In this document: piece by piece, positions 1-8,626 of the stretch
How the letters are laid out: each line of letters starts with the position of its first letter
Position numbering within the stretch: the first letter of the stretch is position 1
Assembly (NCBI RefSeq): GCF_001045465.1
Contig: NZ_LFND01000001.1
Span: 682,001-746,000 of the forward strand
Length of the DNA stretch: 64,000 nucleotides
Source: Chryseobacterium angstadtii
GTDB lineage: Bacteria; Bacteroidota; Bacteroidia; Flavobacteriales; Weeksellaceae
Reading direction: 5' to 3'
Translations under genes and position numbers: made by a program
Notes under the pieces: model-generated
Databases searched by the model: none
What the model saw: only the letters and a program-made list of their open reading frames with translations
What the model was told of the DNA's origin: nothing

Positions 1-263
1 AAAAGCACAATTCCTCTGCTCTTTTTATAAGGAGGTTTACTTTCGTGATTCTTAAAAGCTCCGTTCAAAAGAATAGCCACATTTCCGTACTGATCTGTTA
101 CGAACCAGGTACCCGATGCTTTTCTGTCTTTCGGAAAATATAAAATATTCCCTTCTTCCTCCAAAAAATTGGGAAAGACGGCTTTTTCTCTAACCCTTCT
201 TTCATCTCTGTTTGACGTAAAAATTATAGAATCTTCTGTTCTAAAAAAGCTTACTGTGCACAT
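1..263 (-). CDS. NRDE family (TANGO2-like) protein, 3' end outside window
   Basis: Only the first ~87 residues are inside the window. The protein starts MCTVSFF and continues to TSNRDE at about residues 16-21. The Met-Cys start and the Asn-Arg-Asp-Glu motif are the hallmarks of the NRDE/TANGO2 family (DUF833), a group with an Ntn-hydrolase-like fold whose Cys2 would be the nucleophile after Met removal. Its biochemical role in bacteria is not settled; the eukaryotic relative is linked to haem and lipid handling. The start is the ATG at 263, which overlaps the 3' end of the upstream DinB gene by 13 bp and suggests translational coupling. The C-terminal part cannot be assessed because it lies beyond base 1. 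Confidence 0.82.
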   Translation of the reverse strand, partial: MCTVSFFRTEDSIIFTSNRDERRVREKAVFPNFLEEEGNILYFPKDRKASGTWFVTDQYGNVAILLNGAFKNHESKPPYKKSRGIVL

Positions 264-739
264 GCTATACGAAATTTTATAGTAGAAGGTGCCACTCCGA
301 AATTTTCAGGAATATCCTGCCATTTAAATTCTTTGAGAGCAACCTTTATTAATGCCTGATGATGGATTCCATGTTCAAAACAATATAATAACTCCCTGAA
401 ATAGGTAGTTCTAAGTTGTTGTTCATTATTTTCATTGTCATTTAAGACACAAATTAATTCTCTGTCTTCTTTTCTGATCTCAGAGCTTATCCGGTTGATC
501 GTCGAAAGCATTTCTTCCACACTTTCTTCCAAAATCAGTCTTCTTTTTCTATGATCAAAAGAAAATTTGCCTGAGGAATATCCTGCCAATAAAACCTCAT
601 ACATTTCCAGGATATGCCTGATATGCTGTCCTATAGAACTGCCAAAAAGGTACTGGCTCTTCCGGGTATACAATTCGGGGGAAACCGGACCTAATATACG
701 GCATAATTCTTTTAGGTTTTCTTCTATGCTATTTATCAT
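251..739 (-). CDS. DinB-like four-helix-bundle protein
   Basis: This 162-residue protein fits the DinB/YfiT-like four-helix-bundle superfamily in length. It has spaced histidines that could form the usual metal site: GQHIRH near residue 40 and EHGIHHQ near residue 125, close to the C-terminal FGVAPSTIKFR segment seen in Bacteroidota members. DinB relatives include thiol-dependent transferases and many proteins of unknown role, so no substrate is assigned. There is no signal peptide, so it is probably cytoplasmic. The stop of the upstream DoxX-like gene directly abuts its start, and its own 3' end overlaps the NRDE gene, so the three look like one transcript. Confidence 0.75.
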   Translation of the reverse strand: MINSIEENLKELCRILGPVSPELYTRKSQYLFGSSIGQHIRHILEMYEVLLAGYSSGKFSFDHRKRRLILEESVEEMLSTINRISSEIRKEDRELICVLNDNENNEQQLRTTYFRELLYCFEHGIHHQALIKVALKEFKWQDIPENFGVAPSTIKFRIACAQ

Positions 740-1132
740 TTAGTTGTTAGTTTTACTTTTTAAAAATAAAGAAAAGATCTGCCTTCTGTAGATGACAATC
801 AGTAAAGCACAAAACAGAGCCGTAATTATGGCCAGATAAAACAGTTTTCCACCATCATTCTGTACCTCAATTCCCAGGTCTGTCAAATGACATTTGATAG
901 CCCCAATCATTAATGCCAATCCTAATAAAGCTCCATAAGAGGTGGTTCTTGGTATCAATATAAAGACAGATGCGATGAGTTCCAAAATACCCATTGATAT
1001 TCTTCCACAGGGTTCCATTCCCAGCTTTGAGAAAATATAAACAGATTCCGGAGCCCCGGAAAATTTGAAATAAAGGGTTTGCAGCATAATGGCTACAGGT
1101 ACTAGTTTGATAATCCAGCTGATTGTTTTCAT
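740..1132 (-). CDS. DoxX-like small inner-membrane protein
   Basis: The protein has 130 residues and about four hydrophobic helices, with the short conserved stretch FKFSGAPES after the first helix and a GxxELxxxxxLxxP-like segment in the second. This is the pattern of the DoxX/DoxD-like family of small membrane proteins found widely in Bacteroidota. The molecular role is unclear; some relatives belong to quinone or redox-stress systems. It is the first gene of the DoxX-DinB-NRDE unit, with no spacing to DinB. A 214-bp spacer on its 5' side (1133-1346) holds no clear gene and presumably contains the promoter. Confidence 0.75.
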   Translation of the reverse strand: MKTISWIIKLVPVAIMLQTLYFKFSGAPESVYIFSKLGMEPCGRISMGILELIASVFILIPRTTSYGALLGLALMIGAIKCHLTDLGIEVQNDGGKLFYLAIITALFCALLIVIYRRQIFSLFLKSKTNN

Positions 1133-1346
1133 ACTTTTGATTATTATTACACTGTTGGCAGGCTGCTACAGTGTATTTACATAAACTTAAATCAGATATG
1201 GATCCGGCAAAGTGTACACCTGCCGTAGTTTACCTGTTTCAGTCTCCTGATGAAATAAAAAATTATACGGTTATTGTTTGCATATGGGATGCTCCGGGAT
1301 AATCTCTATCAGATCTTCGTTGAGAATTTTTATCTGATCGTAGGAT

Positions 1347-1796
1347 TTACATTCCGGTCAGTTTTTTCCAGTTTTTGTTTGCTTTAATGATGAGATTTTT
1401 CTCATCCTTATTCCAACTCGGTAAGGTATTCGTAAACCATTTATTGTAAAAAAGATAGAGTTTTCCGTCCGTAATTTTGTAGGTTTTGGGATTGATTTCC
1501 ATCTTTTCGCCGGTGTCTCCCATAGCAAAGGCACAATACCCTCCATACTGGGGAAGGTATTTATTTGGGTCTTTTTGAAACGCGGCTTTGTTTTGAGAAC
1601 TGGCAAAATAATATTCTGCTCCCATATGCTTTACCTTATTCTTGGAAGAGCCTTCCTGTGGCTTACCGGAAAAATAACTTACTACATCGTATCCGTAATT
1701 AGCAATTCCGTTCTTATGATTAAGATGTTGTAAAGATTGAGCAAAAAATAAGCTGTTAACCAGCAAAAGAATGGGGAATAAAATTTTTGTCTTCAC
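1347..1796 (-). CDS. Secreted YHS-domain protein
   Basis: The protein begins with a typical signal peptide (Lys-rich start, then ILFPILLLV, ending FFAQS) followed by a YHS-type domain: GYDVVSYF at about residue 35, YYFAS in the middle, and YGGYCAFAMG. YHS domains are small metal-binding modules also found in metal-transporting ATPases; secreted Bacteroidota versions are of unknown function. The GTG at 1796 was chosen because it gives a normal signal peptide. A TTG at 1823 would add nine residues including RPSLKKA, which is less likely. It lies 49 bp downstream of the anti-sigma-like gene and may share its transcript. Confidence 0.75.
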   Translation of the reverse strand: MKTKILFPILLLVNSLFFAQSLQHLNHKNGIANYGYDVVSYFSGKPQEGSSKNKVKHMGAEYYFASSQNKAAFQKDPNKYLPQYGGYCAFAMGDTGEKMEINPKTYKITDGKLYLFYNKWFTNTLPSWNKDEKNLIIKANKNWKKLTGM

Positions 1797-1844
1797 TGCC
1801 TTTTTTAGGCTTGGACGAAACAAAACGATATTCCTTACAAAATT

Positions 1845-2111
1845 TTATAAATTTTTTAGATTTTCTTTTATCCTGTTTTTTAAATCAGGAGATGCCTGAA
1901 TAAATTCATCCGGAGAATCAGAATGAAAATGAAAATGCAGGACTTTATCCATGATTTTCGTTTGTTTTTGAAAATTTCTGCAACATTTACAAAAAACAAG
2001 ATGGAACTTCATCTTCAACCGGGTTGAAAATGAGAGTGAGATTTCTTCAGATTTAACGATATTGAGAGAAGTCTCTTCGCAGTTATGTAGATAGTTATTT
2101 AAAAAATTCAT
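1845..2111 (-). CDS. Small zinc-finger anti-sigma-like protein
   Basis: This 88-residue protein has an N-terminal cysteine (HNCEET) and then HLVFCKCC, which gives the H-x3-C-x2-C spacing of ZAS-type anti-sigma factors. No transmembrane helix is visible, so it is probably soluble, unlike most ZAS proteins. It follows the ECF sigma gene by 3 bp, the usual arrangement for a sigma/anti-sigma pair. Inference: it binds and restrains that sigma factor, perhaps in response to redox state or zinc through the cysteines. The function rests on motif and position only. Confidence 0.65.
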   Translation of the reverse strand: MNFLNNYLHNCEETSLNIVKSEEISLSFSTRLKMKFHLVFCKCCRNFQKQTKIMDKVLHFHFHSDSPDEFIQASPDLKNRIKENLKNL

Positions 2112-2114
2112 ACG

Positions 2115-2705
2115 TTACAGAGTTATTTCGTTTTTTTCCAGGCAACTTCTTAACAGTGTTTTGGCACGAAAAAGAAGAACCCAATAGTTTGACGAAGTAA
2201 TATCAAATTCCTTACATATTTTTTCTGCATCTTCATCCAGCATATATTTGGCCACAAAAACCGATTTTAATTTGAAAGGCATTTTTTGAAGACAAAAATC
2301 CATGATTTTATAAAATTCTTTGCTTAAAATATACTCATCGGCACTTTCTGAAATGTAGTTTTTATTAATATTTTGTTTCCATCTTCCATAATTGGCTTCA
2401 TTAAAAAAAGTATTTTCAAATGATGCTTCTGTCTGTCCCAAATACTCATCATAGCTTTGATTGCTGTTCCCTTTCTTTCTATAATAATCTACAATTTTAT
2501 TTTTCAGGATGCTCGTAAGCCATGTTTTTACAGAAGATCTGTTTTCAAACTTTTCAATATTTTTATAAGCCGCTAAAAAAGTTTCCTGTACCATATCTTC
2601 TGCGTCTTCTTTGGAGTTTACTCTCATTATGGCAAAGCGATAAAGGAAATCGGCAAATGCATCAACCCACTGTTCCGGATTTAAACCTGAATCTTCTTTT
2701 TTCAT
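2115..2705 (-). CDS. ECF-type RNA polymerase sigma factor
   Basis: The protein carries sigma-70 region 2 (DFLYRFAIMRV then EDAEDMVQETFL, with KTWLTSILKNKIVDYYR) and a C-terminal region 4 (YILSKEFYKIMDFCLQKMP through to the HTH around SSNYWVLLFRAK). The linker between the regions is long, as in the Bacteroidota families paired with small zinc-finger anti-sigmas. The ATG at 2705 (MKKEDSG) is preferred over an upstream TTG at 2732 because a TATATTTG -7 element at 2730-2737 overlaps that TTG, so the transcript would begin after it. The anti-sigma-like gene follows after 3 bp. The divergently transcribed spondin lipoprotein is a possible target. Confidence 0.85.
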   Translation of the reverse strand: MKKEDSGLNPEQWVDAFADFLYRFAIMRVNSKEDAEDMVQETFLAAYKNIEKFENRSSVKTWLTSILKNKIVDYYRKKGNSNQSYDEYLGQTEASFENTFFNEANYGRWKQNINKNYISESADEYILSKEFYKIMDFCLQKMPFKLKSVFVAKYMLDEDAEKICKEFDITSSNYWVLLFRAKTLLRSCLEKNEITL

Positions 2706-2729
2706 TATTTGAAGAATGTATGTGTGCCA

Positions 2730-2737
2730 CAAATATA
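2730..2737 (-). promoter_or_regulatory. -7 promoter element of the sigma/anti-sigma operon
   Basis: Read on the minus strand the sequence is TATATTTG, an exact match to the Bacteroidota TAnnTTTG element, 25 bp before the ATG at 2705. No clear TTG -33 box was found at the expected distance, which would fit a promoter using an alternative sigma factor or a weak one. Confidence 0.5.
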
Positions 2738-3085
2738 ACAGAAAAAGATGGGTATCATAAAAAAAAATATTAAATCCGGCTGTTGACCCTCTCCGGAAAA
2801 ACGGAAATTAAACCCTCACTATTTAAATAAAAACTCAACAAATTCCGAGCCGGTAATAGAGCTGTCTTTTTCAATACATACAAAATTCGTCAGATTATTT
2901 TTTCTTTCTATTCTTAAACAATATTACCCTGCATAAGAACAGAAACAGATTGAATCCACTTTTAATCACAAATAAAACACACTGTATTTCAATTAATTAC
3001 ACTAAATAAGTAAAGTTTTTGTAAGAATTTCTCCAAAACTCCGACAATGCTTATGTAACAAATAGTAACAACAAAAATTTTATTT
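2733..3085. promoter_or_regulatory. Divergent intergenic region between sigma factor and spondin gene
   Basis: This is an AT-rich 353-bp spacer with no supportable gene or RNA. It must hold the promoters for the leftward sigma operon and the rightward spondin lipoprotein gene. No strong TAnnTTTG box was found before the spondin gene, so that gene might depend on the neighbouring ECF sigma factor. This is inference from absence. Confidence 0.35.
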
Positions 3086-4309
3086 ATGAAAAAAAGCTTA
3101 TTCAAAACAGCGTCATTAGCAGCCGGAATAATATCTGTATTTACTCTTGCCTCTTGTAGTGACAATGACGGCGATATGATGGTAAACACTTCGGTTCAAA
3201 GAACGATTACTTTTGAAAACGTAGTTACAGTAAAAGACTTTGTAGAAAGCGGAAGCTTTCAGGGAACAGGAACTCCTGTCATTATGCCCGGGCAGTCAGT
3301 CTCCTTTACGTTCAGTGCAGGAAAAGCTCAATCCCTTATGTTTGCCACCATGTACGGAGCTTCTAAAGACTGGTTTTTCGCTTCAAAACAACCGGGGATT
3401 AAATTGTTTAATGATAATGGAACCGCCGTTACCGGTGATGTTTCTTCACAGGTTTTATTGTGGGACAACGGAACAAAAGACGATACCACAGGCCAGGCAG
3501 AAAGCAAACCCATTGCACAGGTTCCAAATGTTACCGCTTCTCAATTGATGAAACTGAACCTTGCCTACAACGACGCTACCTCCGAATTTACGCTGACTAT
3601 TTCCAACAATTCGGGTGGAACAGCCAATGAAACTCCTTTTTCTCCGGGGACATGGGCCGTTTCAAATTATAACGGTTCTCAGCTTATCAACAGTGCTCCG
3701 TTTTTCACACCCAATGCTTTATCCAATCCGGAAATTACAGATATTGCCCAAATGGGAAGCATCACGAAAATGGTAGCCAAACTAAATGCGAATACAGGAA
3801 TTATGACCGGACTTTCTCCTGCGGTCGTTGTAGTATATACCGGTGATAAAAATCCAATTTATGAATTGGGGCAGATGGATGCAGGAAAAGGATTAAAAGA
3901 AATTTCACAGTTTGGAAATGGGGCAATGCTCCAGACCAGTCTGAAATCTCTACCGAATGTAAAAGGGGTTTATATGGCAGGCAGTGCACCTGTAGCTCCG
4001 GGAAGTAAAATATCTACCCAATTTATGGCATCTCCGGGAGATAAAATTGCCTACGTAACGATGTTTGGTTTTTCAAACGACTGGTTTTATGCTAATGAAC
4101 CAAGTCTTGACGCTTATTCAAAAGGAGATCTTACATCCAAAACTACTCTGTTTGATTCTGGAACCGGTGTTGACCAATATCCGGGTGCCGGAAATAAGCA
4201 GGCTTTATTCGGAGGAACACCACAGAGCGAAAGCAAAGCTATTTCAAAAGTTGGAAATATTTTCCCTGTTCCTGCTGTACAAAATGTGATAAAAGTAACG
4301 ATTGATTAG
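3086..4309 (+). CDS. Spondin-domain lipoprotein with two spondin_N repeats
   Basis: The 407-residue protein starts with a signal peptide ending in a lipobox (LASC, Cys at about 24). It then has two similar halves: the first has MFATMYGASKDWFFA and DNGTKDDTTG, the second YVTMFGFSNDWFYAN and DSGTGVDQYPGAG. This is the pattern of the spondin_N domain, each half with PG-rich strands and a Trp-Phe core. Members in Bacteroidota are surface or periplasmic lipoproteins of unknown ligand. The gene stands alone, divergent from an ECF sigma/anti-sigma pair, and ends before a pair of terminator hairpins. A role in adhesion or in the envelope is inferred only. Confidence 0.82.
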   Translation: MKKSLFKTASLAAGIISVFTLASCSDNDGDMMVNTSVQRTITFENVVTVKDFVESGSFQGTGTPVIMPGQSVSFTFSAGKAQSLMFATMYGASKDWFFASKQPGIKLFNDNGTAVTGDVSSQVLLWDNGTKDDTTGQAESKPIAQVPNVTASQLMKLNLAYNDATSEFTLTISNNSGGTANETPFSPGTWAVSNYNGSQLINSAPFFTPNALSNPEITDIAQMGSITKMVAKLNANTGIMTGLSPAVVVVYTGDKNPIYELGQMDAGKGLKEISQFGNGAMLQTSLKSLPNVKGVYMAGSAPVAPGSKISTQFMASPGDKIAYVTMFGFSNDWFYANEPSLDAYSKGDLTSKTTLFDSGTGVDQYPGAGNKQALFGGTPQSESKAISKVGNIFPVPAVQNVIKVTID

Positions 4310-4342
4310 TGATTTAAGAGGCTTTATATTCAAGTAAGTAAG

Positions 4343-4373
4343 ATACCAGGCATTAAAATTGTCTGGTATTTTT
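4343..4373 (+). terminator. Rho-independent terminator of the spondin gene
   Basis: ATACCAG at 4343-4349 pairs with CTGGTAT at 4363-4369, with a 13-nt loop and a TTTTT run after the stem. It starts 34 bp after the spondin stop codon. Confidence 0.75.
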
Positions 4374-4486
4374 ATGAATACACATGAGCAAAATGAATGA
4401 AAGGAATCTTCTAGGGAAGAGTTTCCTATAGATTTTAAGAATTTAAAAAGGCTGTCAGTATTTGATATTTATCTAAGTTTTTTGTG

Positions 4487-4568
4487 AAATAAGGTGAAAA
4501 AGCAGATTTTCAGGAGCTGCAGGAATTGTCATAAATTTCTGAGGAAATGAGCTTTTTCACCTTTATTT
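4487..4568. terminator. Long inverted repeat between convergent genes, likely bidirectional terminator
   Basis: GGTGAAAAAGC near 4493-4503 pairs perfectly with GCTTTTTCACC near 4551-4561. The pairing extends into flanking AATAA/TTATT sequence with one bulge and encloses about 47 nt. T-rich sequence follows on the plus strand. It sits between the convergent spondin and M64 peptidase genes. The large loop is unusual for a simple terminator. The rest of the 358-bp spacer 4310-4667 shows no gene. Confidence 0.55.
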
Positions 4569-4667
4569 TTTAATTTTTTTTTATTTTAATACAAAATGTT
4601 AAGAAAAAAAAACTCTTTCTCTTTTACATCTAATTAAAACGGTCATTGAATAAAAGGGCTCAACTAT

Positions 4668-6035
4668 TTATTCTCTAATGATTTTCTGTGAAATAATCAG
4701 GTTTTTGTTTTCTTTTACGTTTAACAGATAAGTCCCTGCCGGAAAGTTTTTGATATCAACCTTTATGGTTTCTGAATCTCTTATTTCAAATTTTCCTGGA
4801 ATTTTTTTCCCTGACGCATCATATAATTCAACCTGAATATCCTTTGCAAAGTCCTTTTTCCCATGAATATAAAATTCTCCGTCTGTAGGATTCGGGTAAA
4901 TACTGAAACGCCTTTCCTCCGCTTTCACTTCTGAAAGGCCAAGAGTAGATTTACTCAGCGTCCAGGATACATTGGTAACATGCAGTGTACTGTGGTTATC
5001 CACTTTCAAAAGCGGGCTGTCATCTACCACAGAAAGTGTCAACGTATTATTCCCGTTATTGAGCTGCCCCGGAGTAATGGTAACGGAATTTCCCGTTGCT
5101 CCCAGCACCGTTCCGTTTAAAGTCCATTTATTGATCAGTGTATTGGGGATAGGAAGAATTTCATTAGCCGTAAAAGTAACATTGGCTGTAGCATCTACCG
5201 AAGTATTATTGGCCGGCGTATAGGAATCTACAGGAGACACCAGAGAATGAATTTTCTCAACAATCCCTTCTTTACATACGGAACAAAACTGCTGATTAAG
5301 GTATCTCATTTCACAGCTTTCATGAGGCCTGAACCAAGTTGGGCTTTCAGCATGAGGGTACACGCCTACTCCATTCAGTCCAACCCAGTTTTTCCATTTT
5401 ATGGTAGCCGGGTTTGCATTTTGTGTCTTATTTATCTTCTCTGTCTGCTGATTCGGATCCCAGTATTCATCTGCTAAATCTCCAAAGGAATGCCCCAATT
5501 CATGCACCACAAGTTCATTGGCCGCTGTATTTAATGAAGCAAAAGCATATGTCCCGCCGCCGCCGCCATATTCCGGAGAATTACATAGTATATACGTAAT
5601 ATCGTAATCAGGAACATTGGCTGCCAAAACCTGTTCAACCAAATTCGTCGTATAACTGTATATAAGTCTGTGATAATAGAAATCGAAAGTAGATCCAAAA
5701 TAATTATTAGGATTAGATACAGGAATTAAGGGCTCGGTGACATCCGTTGCAGTTCCCGGATGCTTTACTCCGGATTCCAAAGAAATCACTTTTACAGCGT
5801 AAGCATTAAAGTAGTTTTTATATTCCGTGTAAGGACTTTTTGTAAAAAGATAATTGACTGTATTTTGCGCTGAGGTAATAAAATCACCTTGCTGTGCATC
5901 GGTAAATCCGTCACCCAATATAGCCATGACAATTCGTTTGCTGTTGTCTCCGTTTTGTAAAACCGGAACTTTTTCGAACACTTGCGAAAAACAGCAGCTA
6001 CTTATACAAAGGGAAAGTAAAATTTTTTTCATCAT
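4668..6035 (-). CDS. Secreted M64-family metalloendopeptidase with T9SS tail
   Basis: The 455-residue protein begins with a short signal peptide (KKILLSLCISSCCFSQ). The catalytic domain has HELGHSFGDLADEY at about residues 178-191, the HExxHxxGxxxD zinc-binding motif of M64 (IgA-peptidase-like) enzymes, preceded by GGGGGTYAFAS. A C-terminal Ig-like region is followed by a type A T9SS sorting tail (RRFSIYPNPTDGEFYI and GTYLLNV). It is therefore predicted to be exported across the outer membrane and to degrade extracellular protein. The start overlaps the stop of the upstream gene by one base, so translation is probably coupled. Two adjacent ATG codons make the start uncertain by one residue. 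Confidence 0.9.
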   Translation of the reverse strand: MMKKILLSLCISSCCFSQVFEKVPVLQNGDNSKRIVMAILGDGFTDAQQGDFITSAQNTVNYLFTKSPYTEYKNYFNAYAVKVISLESGVKHPGTATDVTEPLIPVSNPNNYFGSTFDFYYHRLIYSYTTNLVEQVLAANVPDYDITYILCNSPEYGGGGGTYAFASLNTAANELVVHELGHSFGDLADEYWDPNQQTEKINKTQNANPATIKWKNWVGLNGVGVYPHAESPTWFRPHESCEMRYLNQQFCSVCKEGIVEKIHSLVSPVDSYTPANNTSVDATANVTFTANEILPIPNTLINKWTLNGTVLGATGNSVTITPGQLNNGNNTLTLSVVDDSPLLKVDNHSTLHVTNVSWTLSKSTLGLSEVKAEERRFSIYPNPTDGEFYIHGKKDFAKDIQVELYDASGKKIPGKFEIRDSETIKVDIKNFPAGTYLLNVKENKNLIISQKIIRE

Positions 6036-6526
6036 TATAATTTTTGAGTGAATAATACTTGTAATCCATCATCAGTTGCCTTTTCAACTTTTACCATCTG
6101 AATATTTTCAGAGTAGGAAAACCGGGCACTGAATTCCGCACTCTGAAGAGATATTTTACGTTTTGAAATACCTTCTTTTTCAAACACTTCTAATTCAGGA
6201 TTAAAAGGATCTTTTACAAGTCGTTTGGCCACTTCTTTACCACCGGATTCTTCCAGTGTGATAATTAAATCTCCTTTCTGGATCTCTTTTCTTTGAAAGA
6301 TATTGGCACGCTTTAATTTACCTCCCGTAATTTGGGTATTCTGAAGGGCAATTTTGGGATTTGCAGAAGGATCTTTCTCAGCTTTAAAGAATAAGTAAAT
6401 AATACGATCGTTATTTACCACTGTTTTTTCTGAAGGCGATTGCCTTTTCAAGGTTAATTCATTTTCTGTTTGAAAACTACAGAATAGAAAAATGGGGACA
6501 ACGAATACATTCAATAGATTTTTCAT
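6035..6526 (-). CDS. Secreted protein of unknown function upstream of the M64 peptidase
   Basis: From the ATG at 6526 (MKNLLNVFVV) the protein has a signal peptide ending near FCSFQ and about 140 residues of mature, mostly beta-type sequence (IIYLFFKAEKD, LIITLEESGG, RKISLQSAEF). I do not recognise the family. Earlier starts at 6532 or beyond would put charged residues before the signal peptide. Its stop overlaps the M64 start by one base, so the two are co-translated. A role as chaperone, inhibitor or partner of the peptidase is possible but only inferred from position. Confidence 0.6.
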   Translation of the reverse strand: MKNLLNVFVVPIFLFCSFQTENELTLKRQSPSEKTVVNNDRIIYLFFKAEKDPSANPKIALQNTQITGGKLKRANIFQRKEIQKGDLIITLEESGGKEVAKRLVKDPFNPELEVFEKEGISKRKISLQSAEFSARFSYSENIQMVKVEKATDDGLQVLFTQKL

Positions 6527-6571
6527 ATACATTTTCTTTGGTGTGATTAAAGTTTTAAAGGTAGATAACAC

Positions 6572-6913
6572 AATTCAGTAACGGGAGTTAAATAATGATC
6601 ATTAAGCAATACATCAATTTTTCAATTCGAATGCCTTTGTAGATCATTATGTTAAATCTATCATTTAATACGAAATAACATGAAATCATATGCAATTATA
6701 TGAAAAACACACAATAAAACAATCAAATATTTAACAATATTTAAAACAAAAATCTAAAATACCCATTATTGCTTATGATACAGATGATTTATTTAAACAA
6801 AATTCAATAATCGTGTTTTTATATCCGAAATTTCAAAAAAATCTTTGCTGAAGTTCCAAAAATTTGGATGTTATTTTATGAGGAAAATCGAAATAATAAG
6901 TAGCTCGTCCAGC
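6572..6913. other. AT-rich intergenic spacer, no gene seen
   Basis: This 342-bp spacer lies between the start of the M64 unit and the end of the YifB gene. It is very AT-rich and has several short ATG-containing frames, none longer than a few codons and none convincing. It presumably holds the promoter of the leftward M64 operon. Confidence 0.3.
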
Positions 6914-8449
6914 TTAGGCATTCCAAAACTCACGGTCCAGGCTTCTGTATTGTATGGCTTCTGAAATATGGTGGGAAAGTATATTTTCGGATCCTTCCAG
7001 ATCGGCTGCTGTTCTGGCCACTTTAAGGATACGGTCGTAGGCACGTGCGGAAAGATTCAGCTTTTCCATGGCCTGTTTGATGAGGTTAAAAGAAGTTTCA
7101 TCCAAACTGCAGAAGGCTTCAATTTCTTTGGGTCCAATCTGAGCATTATAACTGATATTCAAATATTTGTAGCGTTCATTCTGAATATTGCGTGCTTTGA
7201 GTACACGCGCTCTGATGTCTGAACTTTGCTCTCCTTTTCTTCTTTCGGTGAGCTGATCAAATTCTACTTTCTGAACTTCAATATGAATGTCTATCCTGTC
7301 TAACAAAGGGCCTGACAGCTTACTCATATACCGCTGCATTTCGTAAACAGAAGAAGTATTTCCCGGATCATCCGGAAAAAATCCGCTGGGACTGGGGTTC
7401 ATGGAGGCTATCAGCATAAAGCTTGCGGGATAATTAACGGTAAATCTGGCTCTTGAAATGGTCACTTCGCGGTCTTCAAGCGGCTGTCTCATCACTTCCA
7501 GAACGGTTCTTTTAAATTCCGGCATTTCATCGAGGAACAAAACGCCATTGTGGGCCAGTGAAATTTCTCCGGGTTGGGGATAGCTTCCTCCGCCTACCAG
7601 AGCTACATCTGAAATGGTATGATGTGGTGAACGAAATGGGCGCACGGTCATAAGGGATGTTTCTGCTCCCATTTTCCCTGCCACAGAATGAATTTTGGTT
7701 GTTTCCAGGGCTTCTTTCAATGTTAATGGCGGTAAAATTCCGGGAACTCTTTTAGCCAGCATTGTTTTTCCGCTTCCGGGCGGCCCGATTAAAATGATAT
7801 TATGTCCTCCTGCTGCGGCCACTTCCATGGCTCTTTTTGCTGTTTCCTGTCCTTTAACTTCAGAAAAATCGAAAGGAAAATCGTTTATTTTTTCCTGAAA
7901 TTCTTTCCGGGTGTCCAATATTACCCTTTTAATGGGCTTTCCTTCATTAAAGAAATCAATGACTTCTTTTATATTTCCAGCTCCATATACTTCAAGCTGA
8001 TCTACAATAGCCGCTTCCCGCGTATTCTGTATAGGAAGAATAATGCCTTTGAATCCTTCTTCTCTGGCCTGAATGGCTATGGGAAGCACTCCTTTGATCG
8101 GCTGCAGGCTCCCATCCAGCGACAGTTCACCCATAATGATGTAATCCTGAATGTTGTCTGCAAGAATCTGGTCTGAGGCGGCTAAAATTCCTATGGCTAT
8201 GCTGAGATCGTAAGCAGAGCCTTCTTTCCGCAAATCGGCCGGCGCCATGTTGATGGTGATTTTCTTTCCGGGAATTTTAAATCCTACATTTCTCAGTGCT
8301 GCCGAAATTCTGTAACTGCTTTCTTTAATGGCGTTATCGGGCAACCCCACCAGATGATAACCTACTCCACCTGTGTCTACATTGACTTCAATAATGATTG
8401 TTTGTGCCGCAACTCCATGGATTGCGCTTCCATAAATTTTTACCAGCAT
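6914..8449 (-). CDS. YifB/ComM family Mg-chelatase-like AAA+ ATPase
   Basis: The 511-residue protein has the full YifB layout: an N-terminal ChlI-like domain (VGYHLVGLPDNAIKES, then GELSLDGSLQPIKG), a central AAA+ domain with Walker A GPPGSGKT (about residue 223) and Walker B VLFLDEMPEF, and a C-terminal Mg-chelatase-related domain (LNLSARAYDRILKVARTAADL). ComM-type members act as hexameric helicases promoting branch migration during integration of foreign DNA in natural transformation. That role is established in Vibrio and Haemophilus and is assumed here. Length is normal for the family and the gene is transcribed alone. Confidence 0.95.
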   Translation of the reverse strand: MLVKIYGSAIHGVAAQTIIIEVNVDTGGVGYHLVGLPDNAIKESSYRISAALRNVGFKIPGKKITINMAPADLRKEGSAYDLSIAIGILAASDQILADNIQDYIIMGELSLDGSLQPIKGVLPIAIQAREEGFKGIILPIQNTREAAIVDQLEVYGAGNIKEVIDFFNEGKPIKRVILDTRKEFQEKINDFPFDFSEVKGQETAKRAMEVAAAGGHNIILIGPPGSGKTMLAKRVPGILPPLTLKEALETTKIHSVAGKMGAETSLMTVRPFRSPHHTISDVALVGGGSYPQPGEISLAHNGVLFLDEMPEFKRTVLEVMRQPLEDREVTISRARFTVNYPASFMLIASMNPSPSGFFPDDPGNTSSVYEMQRYMSKLSGPLLDRIDIHIEVQKVEFDQLTERRKGEQSSDIRARVLKARNIQNERYKYLNISYNAQIGPKEIEAFCSLDETSFNLIKQAMEKLNLSARAYDRILKVARTAADLEGSENILSHHISEAIQYRSLDREFWNA

Positions 8450-8561
8450 GATTGTGTTTTCCGTAAAAATAGAGAATATATTATTTTAAAAAACCGGCGT
8501 TTCAATGGACATAATTCCATTCATCAACAGGTTTGAAAAAAATTATCCCTAAAATGACAAA

Positions 8562-8586
8562 CCGATACAGACTGTCTCTGTACCGG
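8562..8586 (-). terminator. Terminator hairpin after the Ig-like T9SS gene
   Basis: CCG-A-TACAGA at 8562-8571 pairs with TCTGTA-C-CGG at 8577-8586, with one mismatch and a 5-nt loop. On the minus strand it is followed by TTTGTCATTTT. It lies 40 bp beyond the stop codon of the leftward gene 8627-9589. Confidence 0.55.
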
Positions 8587-8626
8587 CTTATCGCGATTAA
8601 AAAAAACTAACTCGGGATGTGTTCTA

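Noticed and set aside
1278..1350. Protein-like short minus-strand frame containing DQIKILNEDLIEI
   Set aside because: Only about 25 codons with no ATG, GTG or TTG start; could be a remnant but not supportable as a gene.
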